DNA from: Chlamydiales bacterium
GTDB taxonomy: Bacteria; Chlamydiota; Chlamydiia; Chlamydiales; Simkaniaceae
DNA length: 64,000 bases
Direction: 5' to 3'
Assembly (NCBI GenBank): GCA_024233395.1
Contig: JACKPR010000003.1
Coordinates: 248,001 to 312,000, forward strand
The translations under genes were made by a program, and so were the position numbers. Positions 44,519-53,235 of the stretch are shown here, piece by piece. The notes beneath the pieces were generated by a model. That model saw only the letters and a list, made by a program, of their open reading frames with translations, was not told the DNA's origin and did not search any database. Every line of letters begins with the position of its first letter. Within the stretch, counting starts at the first letter, position 1.

Positions 44519-45677
44519 GGTTATCATAGAGAGCTTGAGAGCGGCGCATCAGTTCCGCAAAGTCTTTTTGGAAGAGATTCGTTTCAAAAATTTTCTCCCG
44601 TTCAGGGCTATTTTCAGCACGGTCAACAAGCATGGATAGACGCGACATAGAGGTATTGATGAGATCGACCTCTTTATTGAAATAATCTCTGAAGTTTTGA
44701 GGAGTGTTCAGGGCATTCATAATGGTTGCTTGTTTTAAACGGGTTCGCTGCCATTCTTTATTAAGGTTAAAGAGGAAGCCATAATGATTCACATCATTCA
44801 TCATTGTGTCGAGCTTGCTTAAAATGGCTGTGACTCGAAGATACGTATCATCATCAACAAAAAGTTTTCCAATGGTTCCTTTGCCTAAAGCAACGTTATC
44901 CATCACATGTTCGAAAGCATAGGAAGCATTGCGGGCATTTCTCATCGTAATTGCGAGATTATTGAAGACGTCATCAGCATTCATTTGATCAAACGCATAG
45001 TGAACATCTCGCATAGCAGCAGAGAAATTTTGGATCCCTGTTTTAACTTCACCAAGGAGATTGCTTTTATTCACTTGTGCAAGGGCAATCGAGGCTTCAT
45101 ACATCGCATCATCAAAAGATTGAATCGCAGCCCCTAACTCTTGCCCATTTTGATCAATCCACGCGATGACTTTATCGAGGGTTTCTTCTACCTTATCGGA
45201 TAATTGAGAAAGTTCGTTAAAAGCACTCTCAAGAGGATCAACTGATTCTGCATAAACAGGTGTGCTGGCTGTAATCAGTGTAGGCTTGACTCCTTTGGGA
45301 GGAGACCGTGGGATAATAGCAATGGATTTTTCACCAAGGAGTCCCGATGTTTGAACGGTAATTTCATCGGTATTATAGACGTGAACACTTGAATCGACAT
45401 GTAGGATGAGTTGGTAAAAGTAGACCTGTCCCAGTTCATCAGTGGGTTGTTCTCGAGCCTGTTTGATTTGTTCGATGGCAACGACTTCTCCAACCGGTTT
45501 TCCGGCAAACATCACCCGTGTTCCAAGAGAGAGACCATTGATATTTGAAAATCGGACAACAAGCGTTTCTTTGCCATCTCCAACACTTGGTTCAAGGAAG
45601 AGAATGATTCCAACAATCAGTGCACAGGCAACTACGACGAATAGGCCAATGAGCATGTTCTTCATGTAATCAATCAT
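44469..45677 (-). CDS. mlaD: MlaD-like MCE-domain protein
   Basis: The N-terminal membrane anchor (LIGLFVVVACALIVGIILFL) precedes an MCE domain with LVVRFSNINGLSLGTRVMFAGKPVGEVVAIEQ and TSGLLGEKSIAIIP. The remainder is a long helical tail (about residues 150-400) such as MCE proteins use to build a hexameric tunnel. MlaD binds phospholipids in the periplasm for the MlaFE ABC transporter. The gene overlaps mlaF by eight bases. The extended tail is longer than E. coli MlaD. Confidence 0.9.
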   Translation of the reverse strand: MIDYMKNMLIGLFVVVACALIVGIILFLEPSVGDGKETLVVRFSNINGLSLGTRVMFAGKPVGEVVAIEQIKQAREQPTDELGQVYFYQLILHVDSSVHVYNTDEITVQTSGLLGEKSIAIIPRSPPKGVKPTLITASTPVYAESVDPLESAFNELSQLSDKVEETLDKVIAWIDQNGQELGAAIQSFDDAMYEASIALAQVNKSNLLGEVKTGIQNFSAAMRDVHYAFDQMNADDVFNNLAITMRNARNASYAFEHVMDNVALGKGTIGKLFVDDDTYLRVTAILSKLDTMMNDVNHYGFLFNLNKEWQRTRLKQATIMNALNTPQNFRDYFNKEVDLINTSMSRLSMLVDRAENSPEREKIFETNLFQKDFAELMRRSQALYDNLKLYNEQLMQAEQVAQ

Positions 45678-46449
45678 CTTTTTTTCTCCTAAAAGTCCTG
45701 GGATCTTCCGCTATTGTTTTCCTTAAAAACTCTATAATGGGGTCATCGATCTTCAAAAAGGCATCTGGTGTATCGATATACGCAATTTTGCCATCTTTGT
45801 GAAGAGCTAATCGATCACCGACATACAATGCAGAGACAATATCATGTGTCACAACGATACTTGTTGCCTTAAGCTCTTCCTGCGTTTTAACAATGAGTTC
45901 ATTAATTTGCATAGCAGTAATCGGATCGAGACCCGTTGTCGGTTCATCATACAATAAATATTTTGGACGGTAAACAATTAACCGTGCAAGGCCCGCTCTT
46001 TTACGCATTCCACCAGAAAGATCGGAGGGCATTTTCTTTTGGGTACCTTCAAGATCAACCATACGCAACGCTTCATCAACCCGGTCTTGGATTTCACTCT
46101 TAGAGTACCTTCTTCTCTCATCTAAATTTCCATGTTGTTTTAGGAAAAAAGCGGTGTTTTCCTCGATATTCATCGAGTCAAAAAGTGCAGCTCCTTGAAA
46201 GAGCATTCCCATATGGCGCGTAGCAGAGTACCGTTTTTCACCCTCGAGATCAGACACTCTAATCCCATCGACTTCGATATACCCCCGATCCGAATGATCA
46301 ATGCCGATGATGTGCTTGAGCAAAACACTTTTTCCCACCCCTGATCGGCCGAGAATGACAAGGGTTTCCCCCGTTTCAACTTTTAATGAGAGTCCTTTGA
46401 GAACCTGATGTCCTTCATAAGCTTTCCATAAGTCTTCAATCTCTATCAT
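45670..46449 (-). CDS. mlaF: MlaF-like ABC ATPase of the phospholipid transport system
   Basis: The product has Walker A GRSGVGKS (residues 34-41), signature LSGGMRKRAGLARL and Walker B LLYDEPTTGLDP, then a switch region VVTHD. These are the features of the MCE-system ATPase that powers MlaE. The ATG at 46449 overlaps the mlaE stop by four bases (ATGA), so I chose it over the GTG at 46458. Gene order mlaE-mlaF-mlaD on the minus strand is canonical. Confidence 0.92.
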   Translation of the reverse strand: MIEIEDLWKAYEGHQVLKGLSLKVETGETLVILGRSGVGKSVLLKHIIGIDHSDRGYIEVDGIRVSDLEGEKRYSATRHMGMLFQGAALFDSMNIEENTAFFLKQHGNLDERRRYSKSEIQDRVDEALRMVDLEGTQKKMPSDLSGGMRKRAGLARLIVYRPKYLLYDEPTTGLDPITAMQINELIVKTQEELKATSIVVTHDIVSALYVGDRLALHKDGKIAYIDTPDAFLKIDDPIIEFLRKTIAEDPRTFRRKKDD

Positions 46450-47231
46450 GAAAACCACCCTGTAGCATTTTCAAGCATATTCAATCCAAGGGTGATGAGG
46501 AAATTTGTGAAAAGGATAAAGGTATAGCAAACAACAACGCTATTGGTGGTTGCCCGTCCCACCCCTTCAGCACCTCCAGAAGTGTGGAGTCCCTTAAAGC
46601 AGGAAATCGTGACGATCAAAACCCCAAAGAAAAACGCCTTTACGATTCCAATCAAAAGATCGAAGTTCGTGATGTAAATAGGCATGGGATCGAAATAGGT
46701 TGTCGGCGCCATTTTAAAGTAGAAGACAGAGATCAAATATCCCCCAAAGATTCCCATAAAAATACTGAAGACAGTTAAAAGGGGCATCATGACCATCCCA
46801 GATAGGAATCGGGGAGCAATCAAATATCTATTTGGGTTAACAGCCATTGTTTCTAAGGCATCGATTTGTTCTGTAACGCGCATTGTTCCGAGCTCAGCAC
46901 ACATCGCAGCGCCCACACGTCCAGTAACCATAAAGGCTGTTAAAACAGGTCCTAATTCGGTAATCATTGCTTTTCCTACCATCAGTCCCGTTGCTCCAGC
47001 CAAACCTTTATCGCTGAGTTGAAAGAAAGATTGTGCAGCTAGGACAAGTCCTGTTGAAAAACCTGTCATCGCGACAACAGGCAGAGATAAAACTCCAATG
47101 TTATAGAGTTGCTCCCGTATTAAGGCCCAGTTGGGAGGACGTCTAAATGTCGCAGTAGTGACTTGCCAAATCAAAATGACAAATTCGCCTGTTGCTGTAA
47201 GAAAATTAAGCTTACTGAGTAAAAAACGCAT
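46446..47231 (-). CDS. mlaE: MlaE-like permease of the phospholipid transport system
   Basis: The 261-residue protein has five or so membrane segments and the MlaE-family core: TELGPVLTAFMVTGRVGAAM, AELGTMRVTEQIDALETMAV and later GGAEGVGRATTNSVV. It is the inner-membrane part of the system that retrieves or moves phospholipids to keep the outer membrane asymmetric. It heads the three-gene operon, with a gap of 138 bases to the divergent 47370 gene that should hold its promoter. Confidence 0.92.
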   Translation of the reverse strand: MRFLLSKLNFLTATGEFVILIWQVTTATFRRPPNWALIREQLYNIGVLSLPVVAMTGFSTGLVLAAQSFFQLSDKGLAGATGLMVGKAMITELGPVLTAFMVTGRVGAAMCAELGTMRVTEQIDALETMAVNPNRYLIAPRFLSGMVMMPLLTVFSIFMGIFGGYLISVFYFKMAPTTYFDPMPIYITNFDLLIGIVKAFFFGVLIVTISCFKGLHTSGGAEGVGRATTNSVVVCYTFILFTNFLITLGLNMLENATGWFS

Positions 47232-47369
47232 AAGAGGTTATCTTATAAAAATTTTCTTTTTCAGGATAGGAATACTGAGGTCTACCGTGAAGATCCCGAG
47301 ATCTTTCTAGAAGAAAACATTCATTTCCTGTATCCTTTATCCGTTTTTATTTTTTATTTTGGAGAATTT

Positions 47370-48452
47370 ATGGAAGTAGCAGGTGCTCAAGCGGCAAGTA
47401 CTCGTAAAGCAACAGGATTTACCTATCAAACGAATCTTGAGCTAAGTATTGAAGATCAAGTTTCCGATGTTGTGGTTCAAGCGATGAAATTTATTGTTGA
47501 GGGGAGTCAGTGCTTGCTTTCAAAGGGGTGCTGGTATCCTGTCCGGTACTATGAAGCATTGGGAGAAGGAAACCCTCAACGCCGCAACACCCTCCAAACG
47601 AATGGAAATTTTTTTCACGGGTATCTTCCGGGAGCATTTTTTTCTCATTCTCAACTTGACTCTCCCGCAAGATGTGCTTCTCCAACAGGAAAGATTACTG
47701 AGTTTGTGGTTAAGCCAAGAAAGAGTTCTTCCGAAGCTCTTGATGCGATTCTCACAGGACTTGCCCTTGTTGATTGTTCGAATGTTTGTCAAATTGTCCA
47801 TTATGTTGCGATTCGCACCTTAATTGGGAGTGAAAAATTTGATAAACTTTTTCAAGATAGATTGATGATTGGAGATTACTCAAGTCACCCTGAAAATCCT
47901 CTTATGACTTTTCTAGTTCCTTGTCATGATCGAAACTATCCCAGCGTCAAGGCTGTCATGAGACCAGGATTAATCGTTAATGATCCCATTTTTGGCGAAA
48001 GAAGTCTTTCAGAAGAACAAGGAGTCATTCCTGTTGGAGCTCGTGTAATCTTTACAAATATCGAGCATTATACGATGAAACATTCGATTGGGTCTTCTGC
48101 TTCCATGAATGTCATTTGTGTTGATAATACTCCTGGAAAAGAGCTCTACTATGCCTATGGAATTTCCAGAGAACCGGTAAGTGCTAACCAAATCTTGACC
48201 TACTTAATGGAGTCTTATAATAAAGCTCCCTCTGATGGGGCCCATCTAAATGAACCCTGTCAAAAATGGTATCGAGAAAATCGCGCTCGCTATGGGCATC
48301 TCTCATCAGACAAAGTTACTATCGAGCTGTTTCTACAAAAAAGGGGAGGTTTTGAGCCTTTCTCAGGAAAAGCTTTGAATACCCGATTAATTAAGCAGAT
48401 TCAAAAAATGGATCTAGAAGATCTTTCTTGGGAAGCAATCAGCAAATTATAG
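47370..48452 (+). CDS. papain-fold (NlpC/P60-like or transglutaminase-like) cysteine protein candidate
   Basis: A GGAG site precedes the ATG. In the 360-residue product, VDCSNVCQIVHY (Cys136, Cys140) looks like the DCS nucleophile motif of NlpC/P60 enzymes, and 100 residues later PVGARVIFTNIEHYTMKHSIG holds a histidine (His238) after a VxFxN strand, followed by NVICVD (Asp252). This Cys-His-Asp order suggests a papain-fold peptidase or deamidase. No signal peptide is present, so a type III effector is conceivable. Its TAG stop codon is formed by the first bases of a 170-bp palindromic element, which may have truncated it. Confidence 0.55.
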   Translation: MEVAGAQAASTRKATGFTYQTNLELSIEDQVSDVVVQAMKFIVEGSQCLLSKGCWYPVRYYEALGEGNPQRRNTLQTNGNFFHGYLPGAFFSHSQLDSPARCASPTGKITEFVVKPRKSSSEALDAILTGLALVDCSNVCQIVHYVAIRTLIGSEKFDKLFQDRLMIGDYSSHPENPLMTFLVPCHDRNYPSVKAVMRPGLIVNDPIFGERSLSEEQGVIPVGARVIFTNIEHYTMKHSIGSSASMNVICVDNTPGKELYYAYGISREPVSANQILTYLMESYNKAPSDGAHLNEPCQKWYRENRARYGHLSSDKVTIELFLQKRGGFEPFSGKALNTRLIKQIQKMDLEDLSWEAISKL

Positions 48453-48617
48453 CTAAAACAGTTTAAAATTGGGATGATTTAAACGAGAGATTTTTGATGG
48501 ATTTTGACTTCTTAAAACCGAGAACATTGTCCATGAGACAAGGAGAGGTTTTAAGGAGTCAAAAGACACCGGAAAGATCCGGGTAAATCATCCCAATTTT
48601 AAACTGTTTTAGCTATA
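48448..48617. repeat. 170-bp palindromic element supplying a stop codon
   Basis: The left arm starts TATAGCTAAAACAGTTTAAA and pairs with the right arm ending TTTAAACTGTTTTAGCTATA. The inner stem (TTTTGACTTCTTAAAACC with GGTTTTAAGGAGTCAAAA) and the TTGTC/GACAA apex are also intact, so the whole unit can fold as one long hairpin. The TAG of TATAG is the stop codon of the upstream 47370 gene. Confidence 0.92.
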
Positions 48618-48663
48618 TTATAGAGCTTGCATTGTTTGCTCAGAAATTGCTATAGCAAAAAGT

Positions 48664-49095
48664 ATGAGCGAAGAGACTAAAAAAAAGCCTAGGAAGCATC
48701 TATTTTTTATCCGCTTAATTGCTGGAGTGGTTTTACTTTTCTTTGGTATTCTTCATTTTATCCGTCCGGATAATTTTGAAGATATCCTCCTTGCAACTAA
48801 GGTTCCCTTCGTTGAATTTAACCGCTATTTTGTTCCTATTGTTGAAGTGGTTGTAGGCTTCTTTTTTATCATTGGATTTCTCACGCGTTTATCAGCAATT
48901 GCAGGAGCCGTCACGATGATTGTTGCAACGGTTTCAACGGTTCATTTAATGAAGATGACTCCTGATAATCTTCCTGATGGTCTCACTCGCGTTCCTTATT
49001 CTCCCCCAATTTTTGTTCCAATTATCATTGGACTCATGGCAATCTATCTCATTTTTCGGGGAGCAGGCGCCTGGGGTCTCGACAAGACTAGATAG
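48664..49095 (+). CDS. DoxX-family membrane protein
   Basis: The 143-residue protein has four hydrophobic segments and DoxX family motifs: FIRLIAGVVLLFFGILHF, VEVVVGFFFIIGFLTRLSAIAGA and a late membrane helix. Members are small inner-membrane proteins linked to redox or sulfur metabolism; the exact activity is unresolved. It stands alone after a palindromic element and is convergent with the AAA ATPase gene, with 28 bases between them. The N-terminal KKKPRKH is cytoplasmic. Confidence 0.88.
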   Translation: MSEETKKKPRKHLFFIRLIAGVVLLFFGILHFIRPDNFEDILLATKVPFVEFNRYFVPIVEVVVGFFFIIGFLTRLSAIAGAVTMIVATVSTVHLMKMTPDNLPDGLTRVPYSPPIFVPIIIGLMAIYLIFRGAGAWGLDKTR

Positions 49096-49123
49096 GATTA
49101 ACCCAGTCTTTTGTTCTCAACTT

Positions 49124-50260
49124 TCAGGATAAAATTTTTAAGTAATTACAAAGAGTAATCCCTTGATATGAGTCATCATTGCCTTGATAGATTAAATAAG
49201 TTTGATCATTTTCTTCTCTGAAACTTTTTAGATGGCGAATCATATTTGGTTTAAATGAAGATGTTTTTTTGATTTCATAAAGTTCTTTTTTAGTTTTTCG
49301 ATCAATAATTAAATCAATTTCAGCTTTGTCTTGGGTGCGTAGAAAAAAGAGTTCTCCATCACCTAAAGTATGGAGTTCTTTCTTATAAAGTTCACTAATG
49401 ACATAATTTTCAAATAGAGGACCACCAAGGGGACCTTGGTTGTATTGCTCAAATGTTCGAATTCCTGTTAGAAAACTAACAAGCCCCGTATCAAAAAAAT
49501 AGAGCTTAGGGCTTTTTGTGATTCTTTTTCCGTAGTTTTTGTAATAAGGGGGAACAAGGAAAATAATATAGCTAGCTTCTAAAATAGAAATCCATCGTTT
49601 AATTGTTGGAGCTGAAACACCGATTTGTTTTGCATAGTAACTATAGTCTACTGTTTGTGCAATATTGGCAGCTAAAAGCTGGATAAGTCTTCTGAAATCT
49701 CGGATATCTCCAATTTCCGCCAAGGTTCTTAGATCTTTATTGAGATAAGTATCAACATATGAAGAATACCAAAGAGAGGATTCTTCATAGCTTCTGAGAA
49801 CGAGTTCAGGATAAGAACCGCTGAAAATAGAGTTTTTTAATAGGTCTTTTGGTATTTCGCTTGCTTGAAAAGGAAGAAGAGAGAGAAGACCTATTCGACC
49901 AGCCAAAGATTCAGAAGCAGATTTTAAGAAAGCAAACTGGCTCGATCCCGTTAAGACAAAGTTTCCGTAATTTCCCCGATTTCTATCTACCATCAATTTG
50001 ATTGAACTAAAAATTTCAGGGACAAGCTGCACCTCATCAAAGATGACCTTTTCACTGTAGTGATTCATAAAGCCAATCGGGTCATCTTCATAAAGCTTGA
50101 TTTGGGTCACATCATCGAAAGTGACATAGCGGTAGTCTTTTAATAGGTGCTGCAATAGTGTTGATTTTCCAGACTGTCTGGGGCCTGTTATCCCGATAAC
50201 AGGAAAAGCCTTAAGTAGCCGTTTTACAGTACCTTCCGCAGTTCTAGGAGTATATTTCAC
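49124..50260 (-). CDS. AAA ATPase with a DUF4143 C-terminal domain
   Basis: The 378-residue protein has Walker A GPRQSGKST (26-34), Walker B VIFDEVQ (72-78), a sensor-like VLTGSSQFAFL and a C-terminal region with IGVSAPTIKRWISILEASYIIFLV and KLYFFDTGLVSFL typical of DUF4143. Such proteins are common in environmental bacteria and are often mobile between genomes; the role is unclear. The start is a GTG with no strong ribosome site. The product includes IDLIIDRKTKKELYEIKKT, which looks like a restriction-endonuclease-type fold element. Confidence 0.85.
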   Translation of the reverse strand: MKYTPRTAEGTVKRLLKAFPVIGITGPRQSGKSTLLQHLLKDYRYVTFDDVTQIKLYEDDPIGFMNHYSEKVIFDEVQLVPEIFSSIKLMVDRNRGNYGNFVLTGSSQFAFLKSASESLAGRIGLLSLLPFQASEIPKDLLKNSIFSGSYPELVLRSYEESSLWYSSYVDTYLNKDLRTLAEIGDIRDFRRLIQLLAANIAQTVDYSYYAKQIGVSAPTIKRWISILEASYIIFLVPPYYKNYGKRITKSPKLYFFDTGLVSFLTGIRTFEQYNQGPLGGPLFENYVISELYKKELHTLGDGELFFLRTQDKAEIDLIIDRKTKKELYEIKKTSSFKPNMIRHLKSFREENDQTYLIYQGNDDSYQGITLCNYLKILS

Positions 50261-50308
50261 TTAAAAACCCTGCAATTTTAATATTCAATTTTAGATATAC
50301 AGGAAATC

Positions 50309-50803
50309 TCAATCGGTGTCAACGTTATTTTTCAGCTTATTAAGCGAGGAGCAGATGTCTTGGACGATTTCATGGATCTTCTTGTGGATATCAACGACAA
50401 TGGCATTCTTTGGTTCTTCCAGATCTGCAAACTGACTTTTGAGAAGGTGAGGATCGAAGAAATGACCATGTCTTTCTTTTAGCCGATCATGAATCAGCTG
50501 AAAAGTTCCTTTAAGGTAGATGAATTGGATATCAGGGGAAACTCTGAGAATTTCACGGTATGATTCTTTAAGAGCAGAACACCCAAGAATGAGACCGCTT
50601 TTTTCTTTAAGGAGATGCGCTAGAGTTTTAAGCCATGGGAGGCGATCATCATCGGTTAGGGGAATTCCATGAGACATTTTTTCTTTGTTTTCAGCAGAGT
50701 GAAAATCATCAGCATCATAAAAGGGGATTTTTAACTTTTTCGAAAGTTCCAACCCGATTGCTGTTTTTCCACAGCCCGATACACCCATCAAAACCAGACG
50801 CAT
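50309..50803 (-). CDS. gntK: gluconokinase
   Basis: The 164-residue protein begins with the P-loop GVSGCGKT (7-14) and has FYDADDFHSAENKEKMSHGIPLTDDDRLPWL, a diagnostic run of the gluconate kinase family, then LILGCSALKESYREILR and GHFFDPHLLKSQFADLE. It would phosphorylate gluconate to 6-phosphogluconate for the pentose phosphate pathway. A hairpin just upstream separates it from the translocator operon. The gene is single. Confidence 0.92.
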   Translation of the reverse strand: MRLVLMGVSGCGKTAIGLELSKKLKIPFYDADDFHSAENKEKMSHGIPLTDDDRLPWLKTLAHLLKEKSGLILGCSALKESYREILRVSPDIQFIYLKGTFQLIHDRLKERHGHFFDPHLLKSQFADLEEPKNAIVVDIHKKIHEIVQDICSSLNKLKNNVDTD

Positions 50804-50809
50804 AAAGAA

Positions 50810-50837
50810 GTCCCAATTTTACTGCTAAAATTGGGAC
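50810..50837 (-). terminator. hairpin terminating the translocator operon
   Basis: GTCCCAATTTTA pairs with TAAAATTGGGAC around four bases. It lies 36 bases after the stop codon of the CopD-like gene on the minus strand and seven bases before the gntK start, so it should separate the two transcripts. A weak T-rich stretch (TTCTTT) follows. Confidence 0.7.
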
Positions 50838-50872
50838 TATAGTGTGTAACAAATAAATCTGTAAACAGCAAC

Positions 50873-51601
50873 TTAGGCAGGTTGAGCGGTAATAAGCTGA
50901 ACCATTAAGCGGCCAAGTTGGATACCTTTTTCTCTTGCGCTATCCACCATTTGGTTGTCCGAAGAGACTTGTTGTGATTGGTTTTGGTAATCACTTCCAG
51001 TATGACCGACTTTAAACTGAAACTTAGATTCTTCAATTTGGATATTCATTTGCGCTTGTTGAAAAACGCTATCACTAAGCGATCCTGATATACCACTAGC
51101 TGTTTTTAAATTATCTTGATTTAGAGCTTTAACCCAAGAGCCTTCCTTTCCTGCATAACTTGAAGCTACACCTAGTGCCATTGATACACCTTTTCCACCC
51201 ATCATCCACAGTTGACACTTTTCTCCTTGCTTCCAGTTGGCAGATTGACCATCACTATGGTGTTTCCAAATCCGCTTTTCCAACTTAGAGATCTCTTTTG
51301 TTTTGTCTGCAGAATCTTTCAATGCATCGGAGACAACATTCATAATGAGCATTGTTACAATGATAGGATTGCGTGCTTTGATCGTTGTTCCTTCGTAGGT
51401 TTTACGACCGCGAGCAACTTCTGTGATAGCTTGCTCACTCTCTCTTTCAGCAGCTTGAGTTGCAGCGTCTGTTTGGACTTGCTTGTCTGCTACTGTGGAT
51501 TGAGCTGAGGAATGCTTCACTACTTTTTCATCATCTTCTCTGAAGGTTGAAGCAGTGGCTCTATCAGGGGATGTTCCCTCAATTCTTGTTCCATCTGACA
51601 T
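50873..51601 (-). CDS. type III translocator protein, CopD/SctB-like
   Basis: The 242-residue protein ends the four-gene block that matches Chlamydia CT576-CT579. A polar Ser/Thr/Gln-rich N-terminus is followed by a weakly hydrophobic stretch (IIVTMLIMNVVSDAL, about residues 82-96), a Gly/Ala-rich segment near 132-150 (MMGGKGVSMALGVASSYAG) and amphipathic helices, the plan of minor pore-forming translocators such as YopD/CopD. It is much shorter than CT579 (about 440 residues). GAGGAAA precedes the ATG. It should be held by the LcrH-like chaperone before export into the host membrane. Confidence 0.7.
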   Translation of the reverse strand: MSDGTRIEGTSPDRATASTFREDDEKVVKHSSAQSTVADKQVQTDAATQAAERESEQAITEVARGRKTYEGTTIKARNPIIVTMLIMNVVSDALKDSADKTKEISKLEKRIWKHHSDGQSANWKQGEKCQLWMMGGKGVSMALGVASSYAGKEGSWVKALNQDNLKTASGISGSLSDSVFQQAQMNIQIEESKFQFKVGHTGSDYQNQSQQVSSDNQMVDSAREKGIQLGRLMVQLITAQPA

Positions 51602-51632
51602 AATGTTTTTCCTCTATAATATGATCAATAAA

Positions 51633-52754
51633 TTAACTTTTTCCGCCGCGGGCTATATCGCCCGTAATTTGGCTTTCAACACTAATGGTTTTAGCAGCAG
51701 CTGCAATGACCTGTGTTTGGTCTTTCTTTCCAAGTCCACCGACGATTTGCTCCATTTCCTTTTCAGCAGTTTTTCGCTTGAATTCATTGGTCACTTGTTT
51801 AGCTTTGTTGGTGAAAGAGGAAGTTTGAGCTTTACCGTGATGGTATGCCAAACCCATTTCTGAAACTTTTTGGAAGGTTGTTACAGATGAGGCGAGCTTT
51901 TGTGGTAAGCTGTTATCTAAAACTCCCGCATCTAAACCACTATAGCCAGAAACCAGGGCTCCAGTAAGGCTAAGGGCGGCTCCCTTGTACTGATGATCGG
52001 TGAAATCGCGAAGAAGTTTCCCGCTAAGAGATAGGGCACTTCCTGCAAGCATTTGGGCTCCTAAAGGAACGTTTCCAGAGAAAAGGACCCCTGTTCCGAG
52101 TGTTGCGTTTGCAACGATTCCAAAGTACTCTAGGGCATTGCTCCAATAAGACCACTTTGCTTGGATTTGCTCGTTTTTGATTTGATCTCTAACAAGCTCA
52201 ATTTGGTCATCGCGAAGTTTTTGAACACCTGCATGGGTGACTTTAAAGACTTCGAGCTGCTTTTCTTGAACAATAAGGTGAAGCTCATAGGCTTGACCAA
52301 CGATTTGAGCAATATAGTAACCGCCCACTTTAGGAACATGAAGAAGGGGGTCTTGATCGACACGTTCAAATTTTGGTGCAGGTAATGCACGATGAGTCCC
52401 AATCATTGGCTCTGTTTGTGTTGACTGCGGTTTAGAGCTTGTCCAAACATTCCTGTTGAAATCGACATTTTCAGTCGCTTTTTCAGGAAGAGCCATGCAT
52501 CGTTTTTTATTGGGGAAGAGTTCAGTATCTTCTTCACGCGGCCTTTTACGAGAAACGGAGGACGCTTCTTGGGGCTCAACGCGCTGTCTTTTGCGTGAGA
52601 CAAGAGTCGCTTCTTCCGGTCTTGTTCGTTTGCGAGAGATAGGAGCGGTTTGCTCCTCGTCGCGACTTCGCTTTTTAAGAGCTACTTGACTCTTACCAAT
52701 AGGCTCTAAAGGAAGCGGGTTGATCCGCTCGATTCTCATTTGTGTTTCAGCCAT
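51633..52754 (-). CDS. type III translocator protein, CopB/SctE-like, with tandem KR-rich repeats
   Basis: The 373-residue protein follows the chaperone gene in the CopB position. The hydrophobic core (about residues 205-265) includes FGIVANATLGTGVLFSG and GAQMLAGSALSLSGKLL, the type of paired membrane region used by YopB/CopB. The N-terminus is unusual: four or five tandem units of 13-15 residues with KKRSRDEE, RKRTRPEE, RKRQRVEP, RKRPREED and a last NKKRC between residues 27 and 86. These match the K-R-x-R core of nuclear localisation signals. The start overlaps almost directly with the chaperone stop. Confidence 0.72.
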   Translation of the reverse strand: MAETQMRIERINPLPLEPIGKSQVALKKRSRDEEQTAPISRKRTRPEEATLVSRKRQRVEPQEASSVSRKRPREEDTELFPNKKRCMALPEKATENVDFNRNVWTSSKPQSTQTEPMIGTHRALPAPKFERVDQDPLLHVPKVGGYYIAQIVGQAYELHLIVQEKQLEVFKVTHAGVQKLRDDQIELVRDQIKNEQIQAKWSYWSNALEYFGIVANATLGTGVLFSGNVPLGAQMLAGSALSLSGKLLRDFTDHQYKGAALSLTGALVSGYSGLDAGVLDNSLPQKLASSVTTFQKVSEMGLAYHHGKAQTSSFTNKAKQVTNEFKRKTAEKEMEQIVGGLGKKDQTQVIAAAAKTISVESQITGDIARGGKS

Positions 52755-52757
52755 AGC

Positions 52758-53234
52758 TTAAGCACCTTCTTCTTTAGTCCAAGAGGACTCTAGTCTAGCG
52801 ATCTTCTCAAGAAGATCTTGATCGGTTTCTTTAACGCGTGCTTTGCACGCATCCAACTCTTTTTCCCCTTCAAGAAAGAGACCTAGAGCATAGTAACATT
52901 CAGCAGCATGAAAGTGGGAGGAAGGATCTTCTTCATTCAGAAGAGCTACCATTGACCAAGCTTTCAGCGCTTCTTCGTATCTTTTTTCCACCTGCAAACA
53001 AGCTCCAACCCCAGCCCAGTAATTAGGGGAGTAAGGCTCAAAGGCTGCAAGCTGTTGGTAAACTCCTTTTGCTTCCTCGTAATCACCGTTTTGGTAAAGA
53101 GTTTGTGCAAAGGAACTCAAAATGCGGAGGTCATCGCCTGAATAATTTTTATTCAGAGGACTGGTCCTTTCAAGGACACTTGACATCCCGTAGAGAGCTT
53201 GCTCGATTTTTGCCTTTTCTTTTGCAGTCAGCAT
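52758..53234 (-). CDS. LcrH/SycD-type TPR chaperone
   Basis: The 158-residue protein has three TPR-like helical pairs (about residues 36-135), such as LRILSSFAQTLYQNGDYEEAKGVYQQLAAFEPYSPNYWAGVGACLQ and SSHFHAAECYYALGLFLEGEKEL, the typical layout of class II type III chaperones for translocators. It should bind the CopB- and CopD-like proteins encoded next. It starts one base after the preceding gene ends. Family assignment is firm; the specific client set is inferred from position. Confidence 0.9.
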   Translation of the reverse strand: MLTAKEKAKIEQALYGMSSVLERTSPLNKNYSGDDLRILSSFAQTLYQNGDYEEAKGVYQQLAAFEPYSPNYWAGVGACLQVEKRYEEALKAWSMVALLNEEDPSSHFHAAECYYALGLFLEGEKELDACKARVKETDQDLLEKIARLESSWTKEEGA

Positions 53235-53235
53235 C

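Noticed and set aside
17590..48617. Dispersed repeats considered as CRISPR or direct-repeat arrays
   Set aside because: The copies are far apart, palindromic and without regular spacers; no cas genes are present.
49124..50260. AAA/DUF4143 gene considered as a defence or toxin-antitoxin component
   Set aside because: There is no partner gene next to it; neighbours are DoxX and gluconokinase, so no system can be claimed.
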